From Aliirhizobium wenxiniae (GTDB lineage Bacteria > Pseudomonadota > Alphaproteobacteria > Rhizobiales > Rhizobiaceae): DNA of 64,000 nt. The stretch covers positions 1 through 64,000 of the forward strand of contig NZ_JACHEG010000009.1 in the NCBI RefSeq assembly GCF_014201355.1, given 5' to 3'. Within the stretch, counting starts at the first letter, position 1; each line of letters opens with the position of its first letter. The notes beneath the pieces were generated by a model. That model was not told where the DNA came from. It saw only the letters and a program-made list of their open reading frames with translations, and searched no databases. Of this stretch, positions 38,780 through 47,481 are shown piece by piece. The position numbers and the translations under genes are program-made.

Positions 38780-39417
38780 TTTGCCTATTTTGAAGCTGGC
38801 TTCCGAATGGACACAGTCCGCCCTTGGTGATCTGGATATTTCTTGTTTCGGCCGGGACACGTCGGGTGCCTCGAATTGAATTTTTATATGTGACACTCGG
38901 CGTGTCCCGTTCGGTGTGTTTTTCCGCGCAACTCCGGTCCGTCTGCGGCGGTCGGGCTTATGTCCTCATCGAACTGCCGGCCGGTATGTGTGCGACACAC
39001 GCACGCCTTATTCAGGGGCAGACCATTTTCTGCGCAGCTCCGGATGGTCCGCCTGCATAAGGGCGGAACATCCGATCACCGGTTCCGCCTCGCCGGTTAT
39101 GCGGACCGGTGTAGCCGAAGCGGAACGAGCACATTTTAGGCACGCGGCGCGAGGGCGGGGATGAAAAACCAGTTAAGTGATTGGGATTGTTGGAGCGGGA
39201 TTGTGATCTCGTCCCCGCTTGTGGCGACGCTGGTGACAGTGCCAGCCCCTCATCCGCCTGCCGGCATCTTCTCCCCTTTTCGACAGGGAGAAGGACGCAA
39301 GTTGCCCCCCTCTCCGCGTCGCGCTGAACTTCAGCGTAACAAGTCCCCTCTCCCCATTTACGGGGCGAGGTGGAGGCAAGCTGCCCCTTGGGTGAGGGCC
39401 ATCCGTAGGCCCCTACA
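38780..39417. other. Repeat-rich non-coding region
   Basis: I find no convincing gene. Small open frames here lack ribosome sites and resemble nothing. The left part holds a 9-bp inverted repeat, CGGGACACG (38853-38861) against CGTGTCCCG (38901-38909), and two imperfect copies of a CCGCGCAACTCCGG-like segment (from about 38924 and 39027). The right part is made of rhizobial mosaic repeats (next entry). Confidence 0.6.
39243..39415. repeat. RIME-like rhizobial mosaic repeat pair
   Basis: GCCCCTCATCCGCCTGCCGG followed by a CTTCTCCCC/GGGAGAAGG stem (about 39246-39295) looks like one unit of the Rhizobium intergenic mosaic element. A second, diverged unit follows with CCCCTCTCCCC-ATTTAC-GGGGCGAGG (about 39345-39371) and CTTGGGTGAGGG. 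Identification is from memory of the family's typical phrases. Confidence 0.65.
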
Positions 39418-40770
39418 TCACGTCGGCGGAGTGCCGTTATCTGCCAGAACATTACCCGCAAAATAGAGGGAACCGCCAATGAGGATGCGTGGTGGCGGGC
39501 GATCGGGGATCTGGCGGAGGGTGATTTCCTGAAGCGCTTCGGCGACCGAGGCGGACGGTTCGGCGACCAGCCCCGCATCGAAAGCGGAATGGGCGAGCAC
39601 CACAGGATCAAGGCCGGCTTCGCTGTCGCGGATGCGGACGGTAAAGACGTGTTCGGCCAGATCGGCAAAGGCACGGAAGTAACCGACCGGATCCTTGGTG
39701 TTGATCATACCGGTGATGAGATAAAGCGGGCGCGGCTGGCGTTCCTCGAAAGCTGCGATCGCCTCTGCAATGACTTCGCCGCCAGCGGGATTATGCCCGC
39801 CATCGAGCCAAATCTCGGCTCCCTTGGGCGCGAATTCGAGAAGCTTGCCCTCGGTGATCCGCTGCAGGCGTGCCGGCCATTCGACGCTCGTCATCGCCTT
39901 TTCCATCATCTGGTCGGTGACGGTGAAATCGGCTGCCTTGACGGCGCGGATCGCGGCTGCGGCATTGGCGTATTGATGTCGGCCCGGCAGGCGCGGCAGA
40001 GGCAGATCATGCAGACCATCCTCGTCCTGATAGATCAGGCGGCCGAATTCCTCATGGGCGGAAAAATCCTGACCATAGACCGAGAGTGGACAGCCAAGGC
40101 GATCCGCCGTCGAGATCAGAACTTCGCGGGCGGCTTCAAATTCCTGGTGACCCACAACCACCGGACGCCGGCGTTTCATGATGCCGGCCTTCTCGGCGGC
40201 GATCAATTCGACACGATCTCCCAGATAAGCCTGGTGATCGAGCGCGATCGGCATGATCACCGAGACGGCAGGATTGGCGATGACATTGGTGGCATCGAAC
40301 CGTCCGCCCAGCCCGACTTCCAGAATGACCGCATCCGCGGGCTGTTCGGAGAACAGCAGGAAGGTGGCAGCAGTGAGGATCTCGAAGACGGTGATCGTTT
40401 GGCCGTCATTGGCGGCTGCGACACGGCGCAAGGCATCTGCAAGCAGCGCGTCATCCACCAATTGTCCGCGACCACCCTTGACGCCGATGCGGAAACGCTC
40501 GTGCCAATTTACCAGATGGGGGGACGTATGGACGTGGACCGAATGCCCGCCGGCCTCCAGCAGCGCCTGGCAGAAGGCGGTGCAGGAGCCCTTGCCGTTA
40601 GTGCCGGCGACATGGATAACCGGCGGCAGTTTCAGCTGCGGATTGCCGAGCACCTCTAGGAGGCGGGTGATACGTTCAAGCGACAGATCGAACCCTTTTG
40701 GATGAAGGGTCATCAGCCGCTCGATTTCCTGAGCGGCCTCGCTTGCGACGGGCTGGTTCATGGTCGACAT
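39418..40770 (-). CDS. folC: Folylpolyglutamate/dihydrofolate synthase FolC
   Basis: Bifunctional Mur-ligase-family enzyme that makes dihydrofolate and adds glutamates to folates, about 450 residues. The P-loop is VAGTNGKGSCTAF, and the DGGHNPAGG segment near the C-terminal third is typical. The frame is open to 40833; ATG 40770 or 40761 gives the usual length. It follows accD across about 120 bases on the same strand, an arrangement conserved in many bacteria. Confidence 0.95.
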   Translation of the reverse strand: MSTMNQPVASEAAQEIERLMTLHPKGFDLSLERITRLLEVLGNPQLKLPPVIHVAGTNGKGSCTAFCQALLEAGGHSVHVHTSPHLVNWHERFRIGVKGGRGQLVDDALLADALRRVAAANDGQTITVFEILTAATFLLFSEQPADAVILEVGLGGRFDATNVIANPAVSVIMPIALDHQAYLGDRVELIAAEKAGIMKRRRPVVVGHQEFEAAREVLISTADRLGCPLSVYGQDFSAHEEFGRLIYQDEDGLHDLPLPRLPGRHQYANAAAAIRAVKAADFTVTDQMMEKAMTSVEWPARLQRITEGKLLEFAPKGAEIWLDGGHNPAGGEVIAEAIAAFEERQPRPLYLITGMINTKDPVGYFRAFADLAEHVFTVRIRDSEAGLDPVVLAHSAFDAGLVAEPSASVAEALQEITLRQIPDRPPPRILIGGSLYFAGNVLADNGTPPT

Positions 40771-40850
40771 CCCGTAGCTCCGGCTCTGGTCGTTTTTTCG
40801 AGCAGCCTCACCCTTTTCCGATAGTAAGGCCACCCAGTCTTTTGGTTTCA

Positions 40851-40887
40851 GCGCAATTCCGACAAAACCGGTTGCCGGAATTGCCTC
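40851..40887. repeat. Short rhizobial intergenic repeat, copy 2
   Basis: GCGCAATTCCGACAAAACCG followed by GTTGCCGGAATTGCC. It has the same framework as 10021-10070 but is shortened, and GGCAATTCC-like ends are inverted. It fills the accD-folC gap right beside the accD stop. Confidence 0.5.
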
Positions 40888-40890
40888 AGG

Positions 40891-41799
40891 TCAGGCCGTC
40901 GCAGCGACCGGTTCCGGCTGCGGCTTGGGCGCAGGCAGCGCTTCCTGCACCGGCTGCTTCATCAGCATGCGGATGATGCGAGCGAGCGTCTCCGGGATAT
41001 CGTGGCGGTTGACGACCATATCGACCATGCCGTGTTCCAGCAGATACTCGGAGGTCTGGAAACCTTCCGGCAGCTTTTCACGCAGGGTCTGTTCGATGAC
41101 GCGCTTGCCGGCAAAGCCGATTTCCGCACCCGGCTCGGCAATATGGACATCGCCCAGCATCGCATAGGACGCGGTGACGCCACCGGTGGTCGGGTTGGTC
41201 AGCACGCAGATATAGGGAAGGCCGGCTTCCTTGAGCATGTCGACGGCAACCGTGGTGCGCGGCAGCTGCATCAGCGACAGGATGCCTTCCTGCATGCGGG
41301 CGCCACCCGAGGCCGGGAAGATGATCAGGGCGCATTTTTCCTTCAGCGCACGTTCGGCCGCCTTCACGATCGCCTCGCCGGCTGCCATGCCGAGCGAACC
41401 GCCGATGAAGTTGAACTCATGCACGACGGCAACAAGCTTGACACCCTGGACCGTGCCGAGGCCCGACAGGATCGTGTCTTCCTGCTCGGTCTTGAGGCGG
41501 CTGTCCTTGAGGCGGTCGGCATATCGCTTCGAGTCACGGAACTTCAGCGGATCCTGGGCGACCTTGGGCTGCGACAGGGCTTCAAACTCGCCACCGTCAA
41601 ACAAATCCCGGAGGCGCGCCTTGGCCGGCATCTTCATGTGGAAGCCGGAAGCGGGAATGACCCACTTGTTCTCTTCGAGGTCCTTGTGGAAGACCATCTC
41701 GCCGGTTTCAGGGCACTTGATCCAGAGGTTTTCCGGAACTTCGCGACGACCCAGCATGGAATTGATGCGCGGTCGAACGTAATTGGTGATCCAGTTCAC
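40891..41799 (-). CDS. accD: Acetyl-CoA carboxylase carboxyltransferase beta subunit
   Basis: Beta subunit of the carboxyltransferase of fatty-acid synthesis, 302 residues. The crotonase-fold core is complete (GGSLGMAAGEA, SGGARMQEG, TNPTTGGVTAS). The N-terminal zinc ribbon has lost its ligands: where E. coli has CxxC...CxxC, this protein reads C29-P-E-T32 and I48-P-A-S51, leaving a single cysteine. To my knowledge this is shared by other Rhizobium AccD proteins. It lies between trpA and folC. Confidence 0.96.
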   Translation of the reverse strand: MNWITNYVRPRINSMLGRREVPENLWIKCPETGEMVFHKDLEENKWVIPASGFHMKMPAKARLRDLFDGGEFEALSQPKVAQDPLKFRDSKRYADRLKDSRLKTEQEDTILSGLGTVQGVKLVAVVHEFNFIGGSLGMAAGEAIVKAAERALKEKCALIIFPASGGARMQEGILSLMQLPRTTVAVDMLKEAGLPYICVLTNPTTGGVTASYAMLGDVHIAEPGAEIGFAGKRVIEQTLREKLPEGFQTSEYLLEHGMVDMVVNRHDIPETLARIIRMLMKQPVQEALPAPKPQPEPVAATA

Positions 41800-41947
41800 T
41801 TGGGGGTACTCCGATAAAACAGTGTCAGGACTGAAGCGTATCGCGATCCTTCAAACCGCGTGCCACGCTTCAGGTCTTTAATTCTCAGACATGCCTTGCT
41901 CTCGAAACCGGTGGCGACTTTCGAGAAGCATGCCTTATGTGGGTCAG

Positions 41948-42787
41948 TTATTCGGCAGCAACAAGGCGGGCGGAACGCACGCCGGTCGACAAGCCGCGAA
42001 CGAAAGTGGAAACGGCGGAAACCGTATCGGCGGTTGCAGCGCCATCCTTGGTGAGGCTGCCAGCGACCTGAGCAACGATCGCCGTGCCGACGACGACGCC
42101 ATCGGCCGCAGCACCGATCGCCTTGGCATGGTCGGCCGTCTTGACGCCGAAACCGACGCAGACCGGCAGGTCCGTGTGGTCCTTGATGCGGGCGACGGCG
42201 CCGGAGATCCGCGACGGGTCCGGCAGAGCCGAACCGGTGATGCCGTTCATCGAGACGTAATAGACGAAGCCGGAGGTGTTGTTGAGCACGGTTGGGAGAC
42301 GCTTCTCGTCCGTGGTCGGTGTCGTCAGGCGGATGAAGTTGATGCCCTTGGCGAGCGCCGGGATGCAGAGTTCATCATCCATTTCCGGCGGCAGATCGAC
42401 GATGATCAGGCCATCGATACCGGCTTCGATCGCATCATCAAGGAATCTATCGACGCCGTAGATGTAGATCGGGTTGTAATAGCCCATCATGACGATCGGC
42501 GTGTCGCTGTCGCCCTTGCGGAAATCGCGGGCGAGGTCGAGCGTCTTTGCCAAAGTCTGGCCGCCCTTCAGGGCGCGCTGGCCGGCGAGCTGGATGGTCG
42601 GGCCATCCGCCATCGGATCGGAAAACGGCATGCCGAGTTCGATCACGTCGGCACCGGCTTCCGGCAGGGCCTTCATGATGCCGAGCGAGGTTGCGTAATC
42701 CGGATCGCCGCCCATGAAATAGGTAACGAGAGCGGGGCGGCCTTCAGCCTTCAGCTTGGCGAAGCGTGTGTCCATTCTGGAAGTCAT
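41948..42787 (-). CDS. trpA: Tryptophan synthase alpha subunit
   Basis: TIM-barrel enzyme releasing indole from indole-3-glycerol phosphate, 279 residues. The catalytic residues are E50 (VIELGMPFSDP) and D61 (MADGPTIQ). It forms the alpha2-beta2 complex with TrpB, whose gene ends two bases upstream. Part of trpF-trpB-trpA; trpE, trpD and trpC are elsewhere, as usual in rhizobia. Confidence 0.97.
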   Translation of the reverse strand: MTSRMDTRFAKLKAEGRPALVTYFMGGDPDYATSLGIMKALPEAGADVIELGMPFSDPMADGPTIQLAGQRALKGGQTLAKTLDLARDFRKGDSDTPIVMMGYYNPIYIYGVDRFLDDAIEAGIDGLIIVDLPPEMDDELCIPALAKGINFIRLTTPTTDEKRLPTVLNNTSGFVYYVSMNGITGSALPDPSRISGAVARIKDHTDLPVCVGFGVKTADHAKAIGAAADGVVVGTAIVAQVAGSLTKDGAATADTVSAVSTFVRGLSTGVRSARLVAAE

Positions 42788-42789
42788 GA

Positions 42790-44010
42790 TTACAGCCCCA
42801 TTCCAAGGATCTTGCCGACGGTGAAGATGTCCTTGTCGCCGCGACCGGACAGGTTCATCAGGATGATCTGGTCCTTGCCCATCTTGGGCGCACGCTTGAT
42901 GACTTCGGCAATCGCGTGGCTGGGTTCCAGTGCCGGGATGATGCCTTCTAGCTTCGTCAGCAACTGGAAGGCTTCAAGTGCTTCGTCATCCATGATCGGC
43001 ACATATTCGGCGCGGCCGATATCGTTCAGCCAGGAATGCTCAGGGCCGATGCCCGGATAATCGAGGCCAGCGGAGATCGAGTGGCCTTCGAGGATCTGCC
43101 CGTCCTTGTCCTGCAAGAGATAGGTGCGGTTGCCATGCAGAACGCCGGGTGAACCGGCGGTGATAGAGGCACAGTGTTCGTTGCCGTCGAGACCATGGCC
43201 ACCGGCTTCGACGCCGACGATCTTGACGCCTTCGTCATCAAGGAAGGGATGGAAAAGGCCGATGGCGTTAGAACCGCCGCCAACGGCAGCGATGACGACA
43301 TCCGGCAGGCGGCCTTCGGCTTCCAGGATCTGCTCACGGGCTTCCTGGCCAATGACGGCCTGGAAATCGCGAACCATTTCCGGATAGGGATGCGGGCCGG
43401 CGGCGGTGCCGATCAGGTAATAGGTGTCGTCGACATTGGTGACCCAGTCACGCAGCGCCTCGTTCATGGCATCCTTCAGCGTGCCGGAACCGGCTGTGAC
43501 GGCCTTCACTTCGGCACCGAGGAGCTTCATGCGGAAAACGTTCGGGGCCTGACGCTCGACATCGGTTGCGCCCATATAGACGACGCAGGGCAGGCCAAAG
43601 CGGGCAGCGACGGTGGCCGAGGCCACGCCGTGCTGGCCGGCACCGGTTTCGGCGATGATGCGGGTCTTGCCCATGCGCTTGGCCAGCAGGATCTGGCCGA
43701 TGCAGTTGTTGATCTTGTGGGAGCCGGTATGGTTCAGCTCTTCGCGCTTGAAATAGATCTTTGCGCCGCCGAGATGTTCAGTCAGACGCTCGGCATAATA
43801 GAGCGGGCTCGGACGGCCGATATAATGGGTGCCGAGATCGGCCAATTCCTTCTGGAATTCCGGATCGTTCTTCGCCTTTTCCCATTCGGCCTGAAGATCC
43901 AGGATCAGCGGCATCAGCGTTTCCGCGACAAAGCGGCCACCGAAAATGCCGAAACGGCCGTCCTCATCGGGGCCGGAACGGAAGGAATTGGGTTTGGGCG
44001 TCTCGTTCAC
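42790..44010 (-). CDS. trpB: Tryptophan synthase beta subunit
   Basis: PLP enzyme joining indole and serine, 406 residues. The Schiff-base lysine is K99 in NHTGSHKINN, and the phosphate-binding GGGSNAIG loop is present. It is a standard TrpB1 by length and by the N-terminal FGGRFVAETL. It lies 11 bases downstream of trpF. Confidence 0.98.
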   Translation of the reverse strand: MNETPKPNSFRSGPDEDGRFGIFGGRFVAETLMPLILDLQAEWEKAKNDPEFQKELADLGTHYIGRPSPLYYAERLTEHLGGAKIYFKREELNHTGSHKINNCIGQILLAKRMGKTRIIAETGAGQHGVASATVAARFGLPCVVYMGATDVERQAPNVFRMKLLGAEVKAVTAGSGTLKDAMNEALRDWVTNVDDTYYLIGTAAGPHPYPEMVRDFQAVIGQEAREQILEAEGRLPDVVIAAVGGGSNAIGLFHPFLDDEGVKIVGVEAGGHGLDGNEHCASITAGSPGVLHGNRTYLLQDKDGQILEGHSISAGLDYPGIGPEHSWLNDIGRAEYVPIMDDEALEAFQLLTKLEGIIPALEPSHAIAEVIKRAPKMGKDQIILMNLSGRGDKDIFTVGKILGMGL

Positions 44011-44021
44011 TCTCTGCTCCT

Positions 44022-44678
44022 TCAGCGCTTCGAAGCCTTCGCATCAGCGACGGCATCAAAAAACGCATCGATCATTCCAAGATCTTTCACGCCCGGGGCG
44101 CTTTCCACTCCGGACGATACATCGATACCCGTTGCGCGCGTGGACGCGATCGCATCAGCGACATTATCCTTGTTCAGCCCCCCGGAAAGCATGTAATTCA
44201 CGCTTTCGTCAAGCGAAGCCATCAGGTTCCAGTCAAAGGAAACACCGTTTCCGCCCGGCAGTTCCGAACCCTTCGGCGCCTTGGCATCGAAAAGAAAACG
44301 GTCGGCCACACCGATGAGCGGGTCGACACGATCCAGATCAGCGGCCTCCCTCACGGAAAACACCTTCATGACCGGCAAGCCATAGAGCGCCTTGATATGA
44401 AGGATGCGCTCCGCCGTCTCGTGTCCGTGAAGCTGGAGAATGTCCGGGCGCAGAAGCGAGACGATATCGTCGAGGTCCTCGTCATTCGCATCCACGGTAA
44501 CGGCAACGATCTTTACCCGCCCGCGTACCCTGTCAGCCAGCTCGCCGGCGATCTCGGGCGCAATATTGCGCGGGCTCTTTTCGAAGAAGATGAAGCCGAT
44601 ATGGGTTGCGCCGCGTTCAACGGCGCGATCCACGGCATCCGCCGTCGACAAACCACAAATCTTGATGTCGAGTTTCAT
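44022..44678 (-). CDS. trpF: Phosphoribosylanthranilate isomerase
   Basis: TIM-barrel isomerase of tryptophan synthesis, 218 residues. The N-terminal catalytic cysteine is in IKICGLSTA (C8), and the phosphate-binding LSGGLN and SSGVES loops are near the C-terminus. First gene of the leftward trpFBA-accD-folC run, so its promoter must lie in the gap to its right (44679-44977). Confidence 0.96.
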   Translation of the reverse strand: MKLDIKICGLSTADAVDRAVERGATHIGFIFFEKSPRNIAPEIAGELADRVRGRVKIVAVTVDANDEDLDDIVSLLRPDILQLHGHETAERILHIKALYGLPVMKVFSVREAADLDRVDPLIGVADRFLFDAKAPKGSELPGGNGVSFDWNLMASLDESVNYMLSGGLNKDNVADAIASTRATGIDVSSGVESAPGVKDLGMIDAFFDAVADAKASKR

Positions 44679-44977
44679 GAGCGCGGAGTGACACGAAATG
44701 CCTGCGGAGTCGAGAATCTTTTACATGGATGGACAGCGGCGGATCGCCGGATACGAAGAATTAACCGTGATGTCTCATATACGAATCGTAACATGCTCAC
44801 GCTTGATGAATGTGTGAAATATCAGTTTTCGCTCATGAACGTTTGTTGCGGCCAAAATCGAAAAAGGAATGGAATTTCCGAGGTTTGGCGTGTCATGAAA
44901 GATAATTGATAAACTGTATGAATTGAGGTAGGTTATTCCTCAACCAGATGATTTTTGAAATTTTTTGGCGGGGTACC
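44679..44977. other. Divergent trpF/sleB intergenic region
   Basis: About 300 AT-rich bases with no gene recognised. It should contain promoters in both directions. A small hairpin, TTGAGG (44923-44928) and CCTCAA (44938-44943), lies 35 bases before the lipoprotein start. Confidence 0.55.
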
Positions 44978-46015
44978 ATGACGAGGATTACGACAGCTGC
45001 CTGGCGGGCAGCTTTATGTCTGACGGCTGGGGGGCTGCTCTCTGCATGCACCAGCACGCAGACGGTCTCGTCAGTGGACGCTAAAGACAAAACGACCAAA
45101 TTGGCGTCAGCACAAACTGGCTCACAAAAGGCTGTCTATAGCTATACCAACAAAGATCGCGAATGCCTGAAGCGCGCGATGTATTTCGAATCCAGGCGGA
45201 CGAGCGAAAACGGCTTTCTGGCCGTTGGCAGCGTGATCATGAACCGGCTGACCTCGGGTATCTACCCGGAGACGATCTGCGGCGTCGTGGCACAGAAGAA
45301 CCAGTTTGCTCCGGGCGTGATGACCCGCAAGATGGACGAGGCCACCGCGCCGGATCTCAACACGGCGGCAGACGCCGTATTGAAGGGCGCGCGCCATCCC
45401 GACGTGAAGAACGCGATGTTCTTCCATACCGAGGGATACAGCTTCCCATACAACAACATGCATTATGTCGCCGCAGCCGGTGGCAACGTGTTTTACGAAA
45501 AGCGTGACGAGGACGGCAACCTGCAGACGGCGGCTCCGAAGCCGGCCAACAGCTACATTCTCGCCTATGCGTCGAACGATCCCGAGCAGAACCCTGCCCT
45601 GTCGTCTTCGATCATCGCCGAGGCTGCGAGCGCTGCAGCTGCCAGCACGCAGGTGGCAATGGCTTCGACGCCTGCTGCTGCCCAGGCTGCTGCAATGCCG
45701 GAAAAGAGTGGACATAACGGTTCGGCACAGCCTGCCGTCGCCTCCAACAACCCGCCGCTTGCGCCGGTGATTACGGCAGCGGTTGCGCGGTCCAGCATGG
45801 AAGAGGCATTCGATACCGCCTATGCGGTGCCGCAGAACGCTTCTTATACCCCTGCCCGTCTCTATCAGGCGAACCTCGAGAACGGCGCGAAAGTTCCGGT
45901 CCCCACGGCACGTCCGAACGTGCAGAAGCGTCCCGGAGCCGGGATGGCAATGGCTGACCAGGCCCCCGGTCTGAGCCAGGAAAACTGGGCCATCCGGACA
46001 AGCAACTGGCAGTGA
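44978..46015 (+). CDS. SleB-type cell wall hydrolase lipoprotein
   Basis: A 345-residue protein with a lipoprotein signal (LLSAC, C24) from the ATG at 44978. Residues about 60-180 form a SleB/hydrolase-2 domain, with the catalytic-type glutamate in AMYFESRRTSENGFLAVGSV and the typical NQFAPG segment. The C-terminal 150 residues are low complexity, rich in Ala, Pro and Ser, probably a wall-spanning linker. In spore formers SleB opens cortex peptidoglycan; here it would act on vegetative wall. The upstream ATG at 44948 would spoil the signal peptide. Confidence 0.88.
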   Translation: MTRITTAAWRAALCLTAGGLLSACTSTQTVSSVDAKDKTTKLASAQTGSQKAVYSYTNKDRECLKRAMYFESRRTSENGFLAVGSVIMNRLTSGIYPETICGVVAQKNQFAPGVMTRKMDEATAPDLNTAADAVLKGARHPDVKNAMFFHTEGYSFPYNNMHYVAAAGGNVFYEKRDEDGNLQTAAPKPANSYILAYASNDPEQNPALSSSIIAEAASAAAASTQVAMASTPAAAQAAAMPEKSGHNGSAQPAVASNNPPLAPVITAAVARSSMEEAFDTAYAVPQNASYTPARLYQANLENGAKVPVPTARPNVQKRPGAGMAMADQAPGLSQENWAIRTSNWQ

Positions 46016-46052
46016 GCCGAGGAATATTCCTCAGCCCTGTAGTTCACTTCCT

Positions 46053-46814
46053 TCAACTGAAATCTATCGCGTGAAGCTGCGAACCGTGCAGCTTCAGCCA
46101 GCGGCGTGCCTCGTCCATACGCGGACACAGAGCGCCGCAGAGCGCCCAGAATTTCGGGCCGTGGTTCATCTCTTTCAAATGCGCGACCTCGTGGGCCGCG
46201 AGGTAATCGATGATCAGCGGCGGCGCCATGACGATGCGCCACGAGAAGCTGAGATTGCCGTCCCAGGAGCATGAGCCCCACCGGCTGCGGGTATCCTTCA
46301 TCGATACCGATGCAATCGGCTTACGGATCGAGGCAGCATGACGGCGGGCGAGCGCTTCGAGATCGTGACGTGCTTCCTTCTTGAGGAAGGTCGAGATCCT
46401 TCGGCCCATATGCTCCTCCAGGCCGCTTACCTTGAGGACGTGTTCGCCATCGATGACAAGCGCCTGCGTGATGCCGCGCAAGGACCCGGTATGTTCGATG
46501 CGGTGTTCGACGCCGCGAATGGATATGGTGCCGCCCGGCCGGATCGGATTATCGAGGGAGAATTTGGCGAGCTTGGTTTTCAACCAGCCTTCATGGCGGG
46601 AGAGAAAATCATCCACCTCGAAATGTTTCAGGCCCACCGGGATGGTGAGGTTGAGCGCCCTGCCACCCGGCTCGATCCTGAGCGTGATGCGGGTTGCGCG
46701 GCTGTTCTCCTTGATGGTCAGTGGCATGGCGCGGTCTCCTACAGCCAAGGTGCGCTTGACCGTCTGGAGTGGTTTGGGTGACCGGCGAACCGGCTTCTTC
46801 AAGAGCGCGAACAT
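46053..46814 (-). CDS. YgjP/SprT-like M48 family metallopeptidase
   Basis: Zinc metallopeptidase-like protein (DUF45/YgjP), 253 residues. The zinc motif HEVAH is at 208-212, with a third ligand H218 in KEMNHGPKFW. The preceding TRSRWGSCS segment is characteristic of this family. No membrane segment is seen, so it is cytosolic. Substrate unknown. It converges on the SleB-type gene with about 37 bases between stops. Confidence 0.88.
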   Translation of the reverse strand: MFALLKKPVRRSPKPLQTVKRTLAVGDRAMPLTIKENSRATRITLRIEPGGRALNLTIPVGLKHFEVDDFLSRHEGWLKTKLAKFSLDNPIRPGGTISIRGVEHRIEHTGSLRGITQALVIDGEHVLKVSGLEEHMGRRISTFLKKEARHDLEALARRHAASIRKPIASVSMKDTRSRWGSCSWDGNLSFSWRIVMAPPLIIDYLAAHEVAHLKEMNHGPKFWALCGALCPRMDEARRWLKLHGSQLHAIDFS

Positions 46815-46910
46815 GACTATTCCTTACCCGATTCACCGGGATTCTGCCCATCAAAAAAGCCGGCGCTCCGAAGAGCACCGGCCTTCATCACATCAGAGCC
46901 GATATTCAGG

Positions 46911-47345
46911 TCAGACATCGACCACCGGCTGATCGCCCGAAGGACGGTTTTTGCGGTCGCGCATGAAGCGGTCGAATTCTTCCTGATCCTTGGCGCGGCG
47001 AAGCTCACGCGCATAGCTATCGAACTCTTCCCGCATCTCATCAAGCTTGCGGCGTTCTTCGTCCAGGCGATCCAGTTCGGCCTTGCGCCAGTCGTCGAAA
47101 GCGACATTGCCGGTCGAGAAATGCGTGTTGTAGCGACGGCTTGCCTTGCGGCAACCGGCGAACCACTTGCTGGCCATCTGGTCGGCGCGATCATTGGCGT
47201 CGCGCTTAAAGCCGCGAAGCCGATCCCCGAAAATGATATAGGCGAGCATAGCAAGGCCGAGCGGCCAGAAAACTATGAAACCGAGCACCATGAGAGCAAT
47301 GGTGGCCGGCGTCCACTCCGGACGTATCAATGCAGACTGGTTCAT
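46911..47345 (-). CDS. DUF2852 membrane protein
   Basis: A 144-residue protein with one hydrophobic segment near residues 14-40 (ATIALMVLGFIVFWPLGLAMLAYIIFG), then a highly charged coiled-coil region (LDRLDEERRKLDEMREEFD) and an arginine-rich tail. It fits DUF2852, which is widespread in Rhizobiales and of unknown function. It sits about 96 bases upstream of the metallopeptidase gene on the same strand. Confidence 0.82.
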   Translation of the reverse strand: MNQSALIRPEWTPATIALMVLGFIVFWPLGLAMLAYIIFGDRLRGFKRDANDRADQMASKWFAGCRKASRRYNTHFSTGNVAFDDWRKAELDRLDEERRKLDEMREEFDSYARELRRAKDQEEFDRFMRDRKNRPSGDQPVVDV

Positions 47346-47481
47346 AGGTCACACCCTTAGGGTTAGAGCGGGAGGCCATATGCCAGCCCGACGGGAATCG
47401 ATTTGGTGAGCCCCCGATCGCGCTTCAAGAAGATCAAAGATTAAATCCGCTAAAATGCGGAAATCGATAGTGGAATTCGAT

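Noticed and set aside
38824..39164. Two small open frames of about 80 codons
   Set aside because: No ribosome-binding site, no recognisable domain, Arg/Cys-rich odd composition, and they lie in repeat-rich DNA.
41891..43060. 389-codon plus-strand frame
   Set aside because: Antisense to trpA and the end of trpB, both of which are certain.
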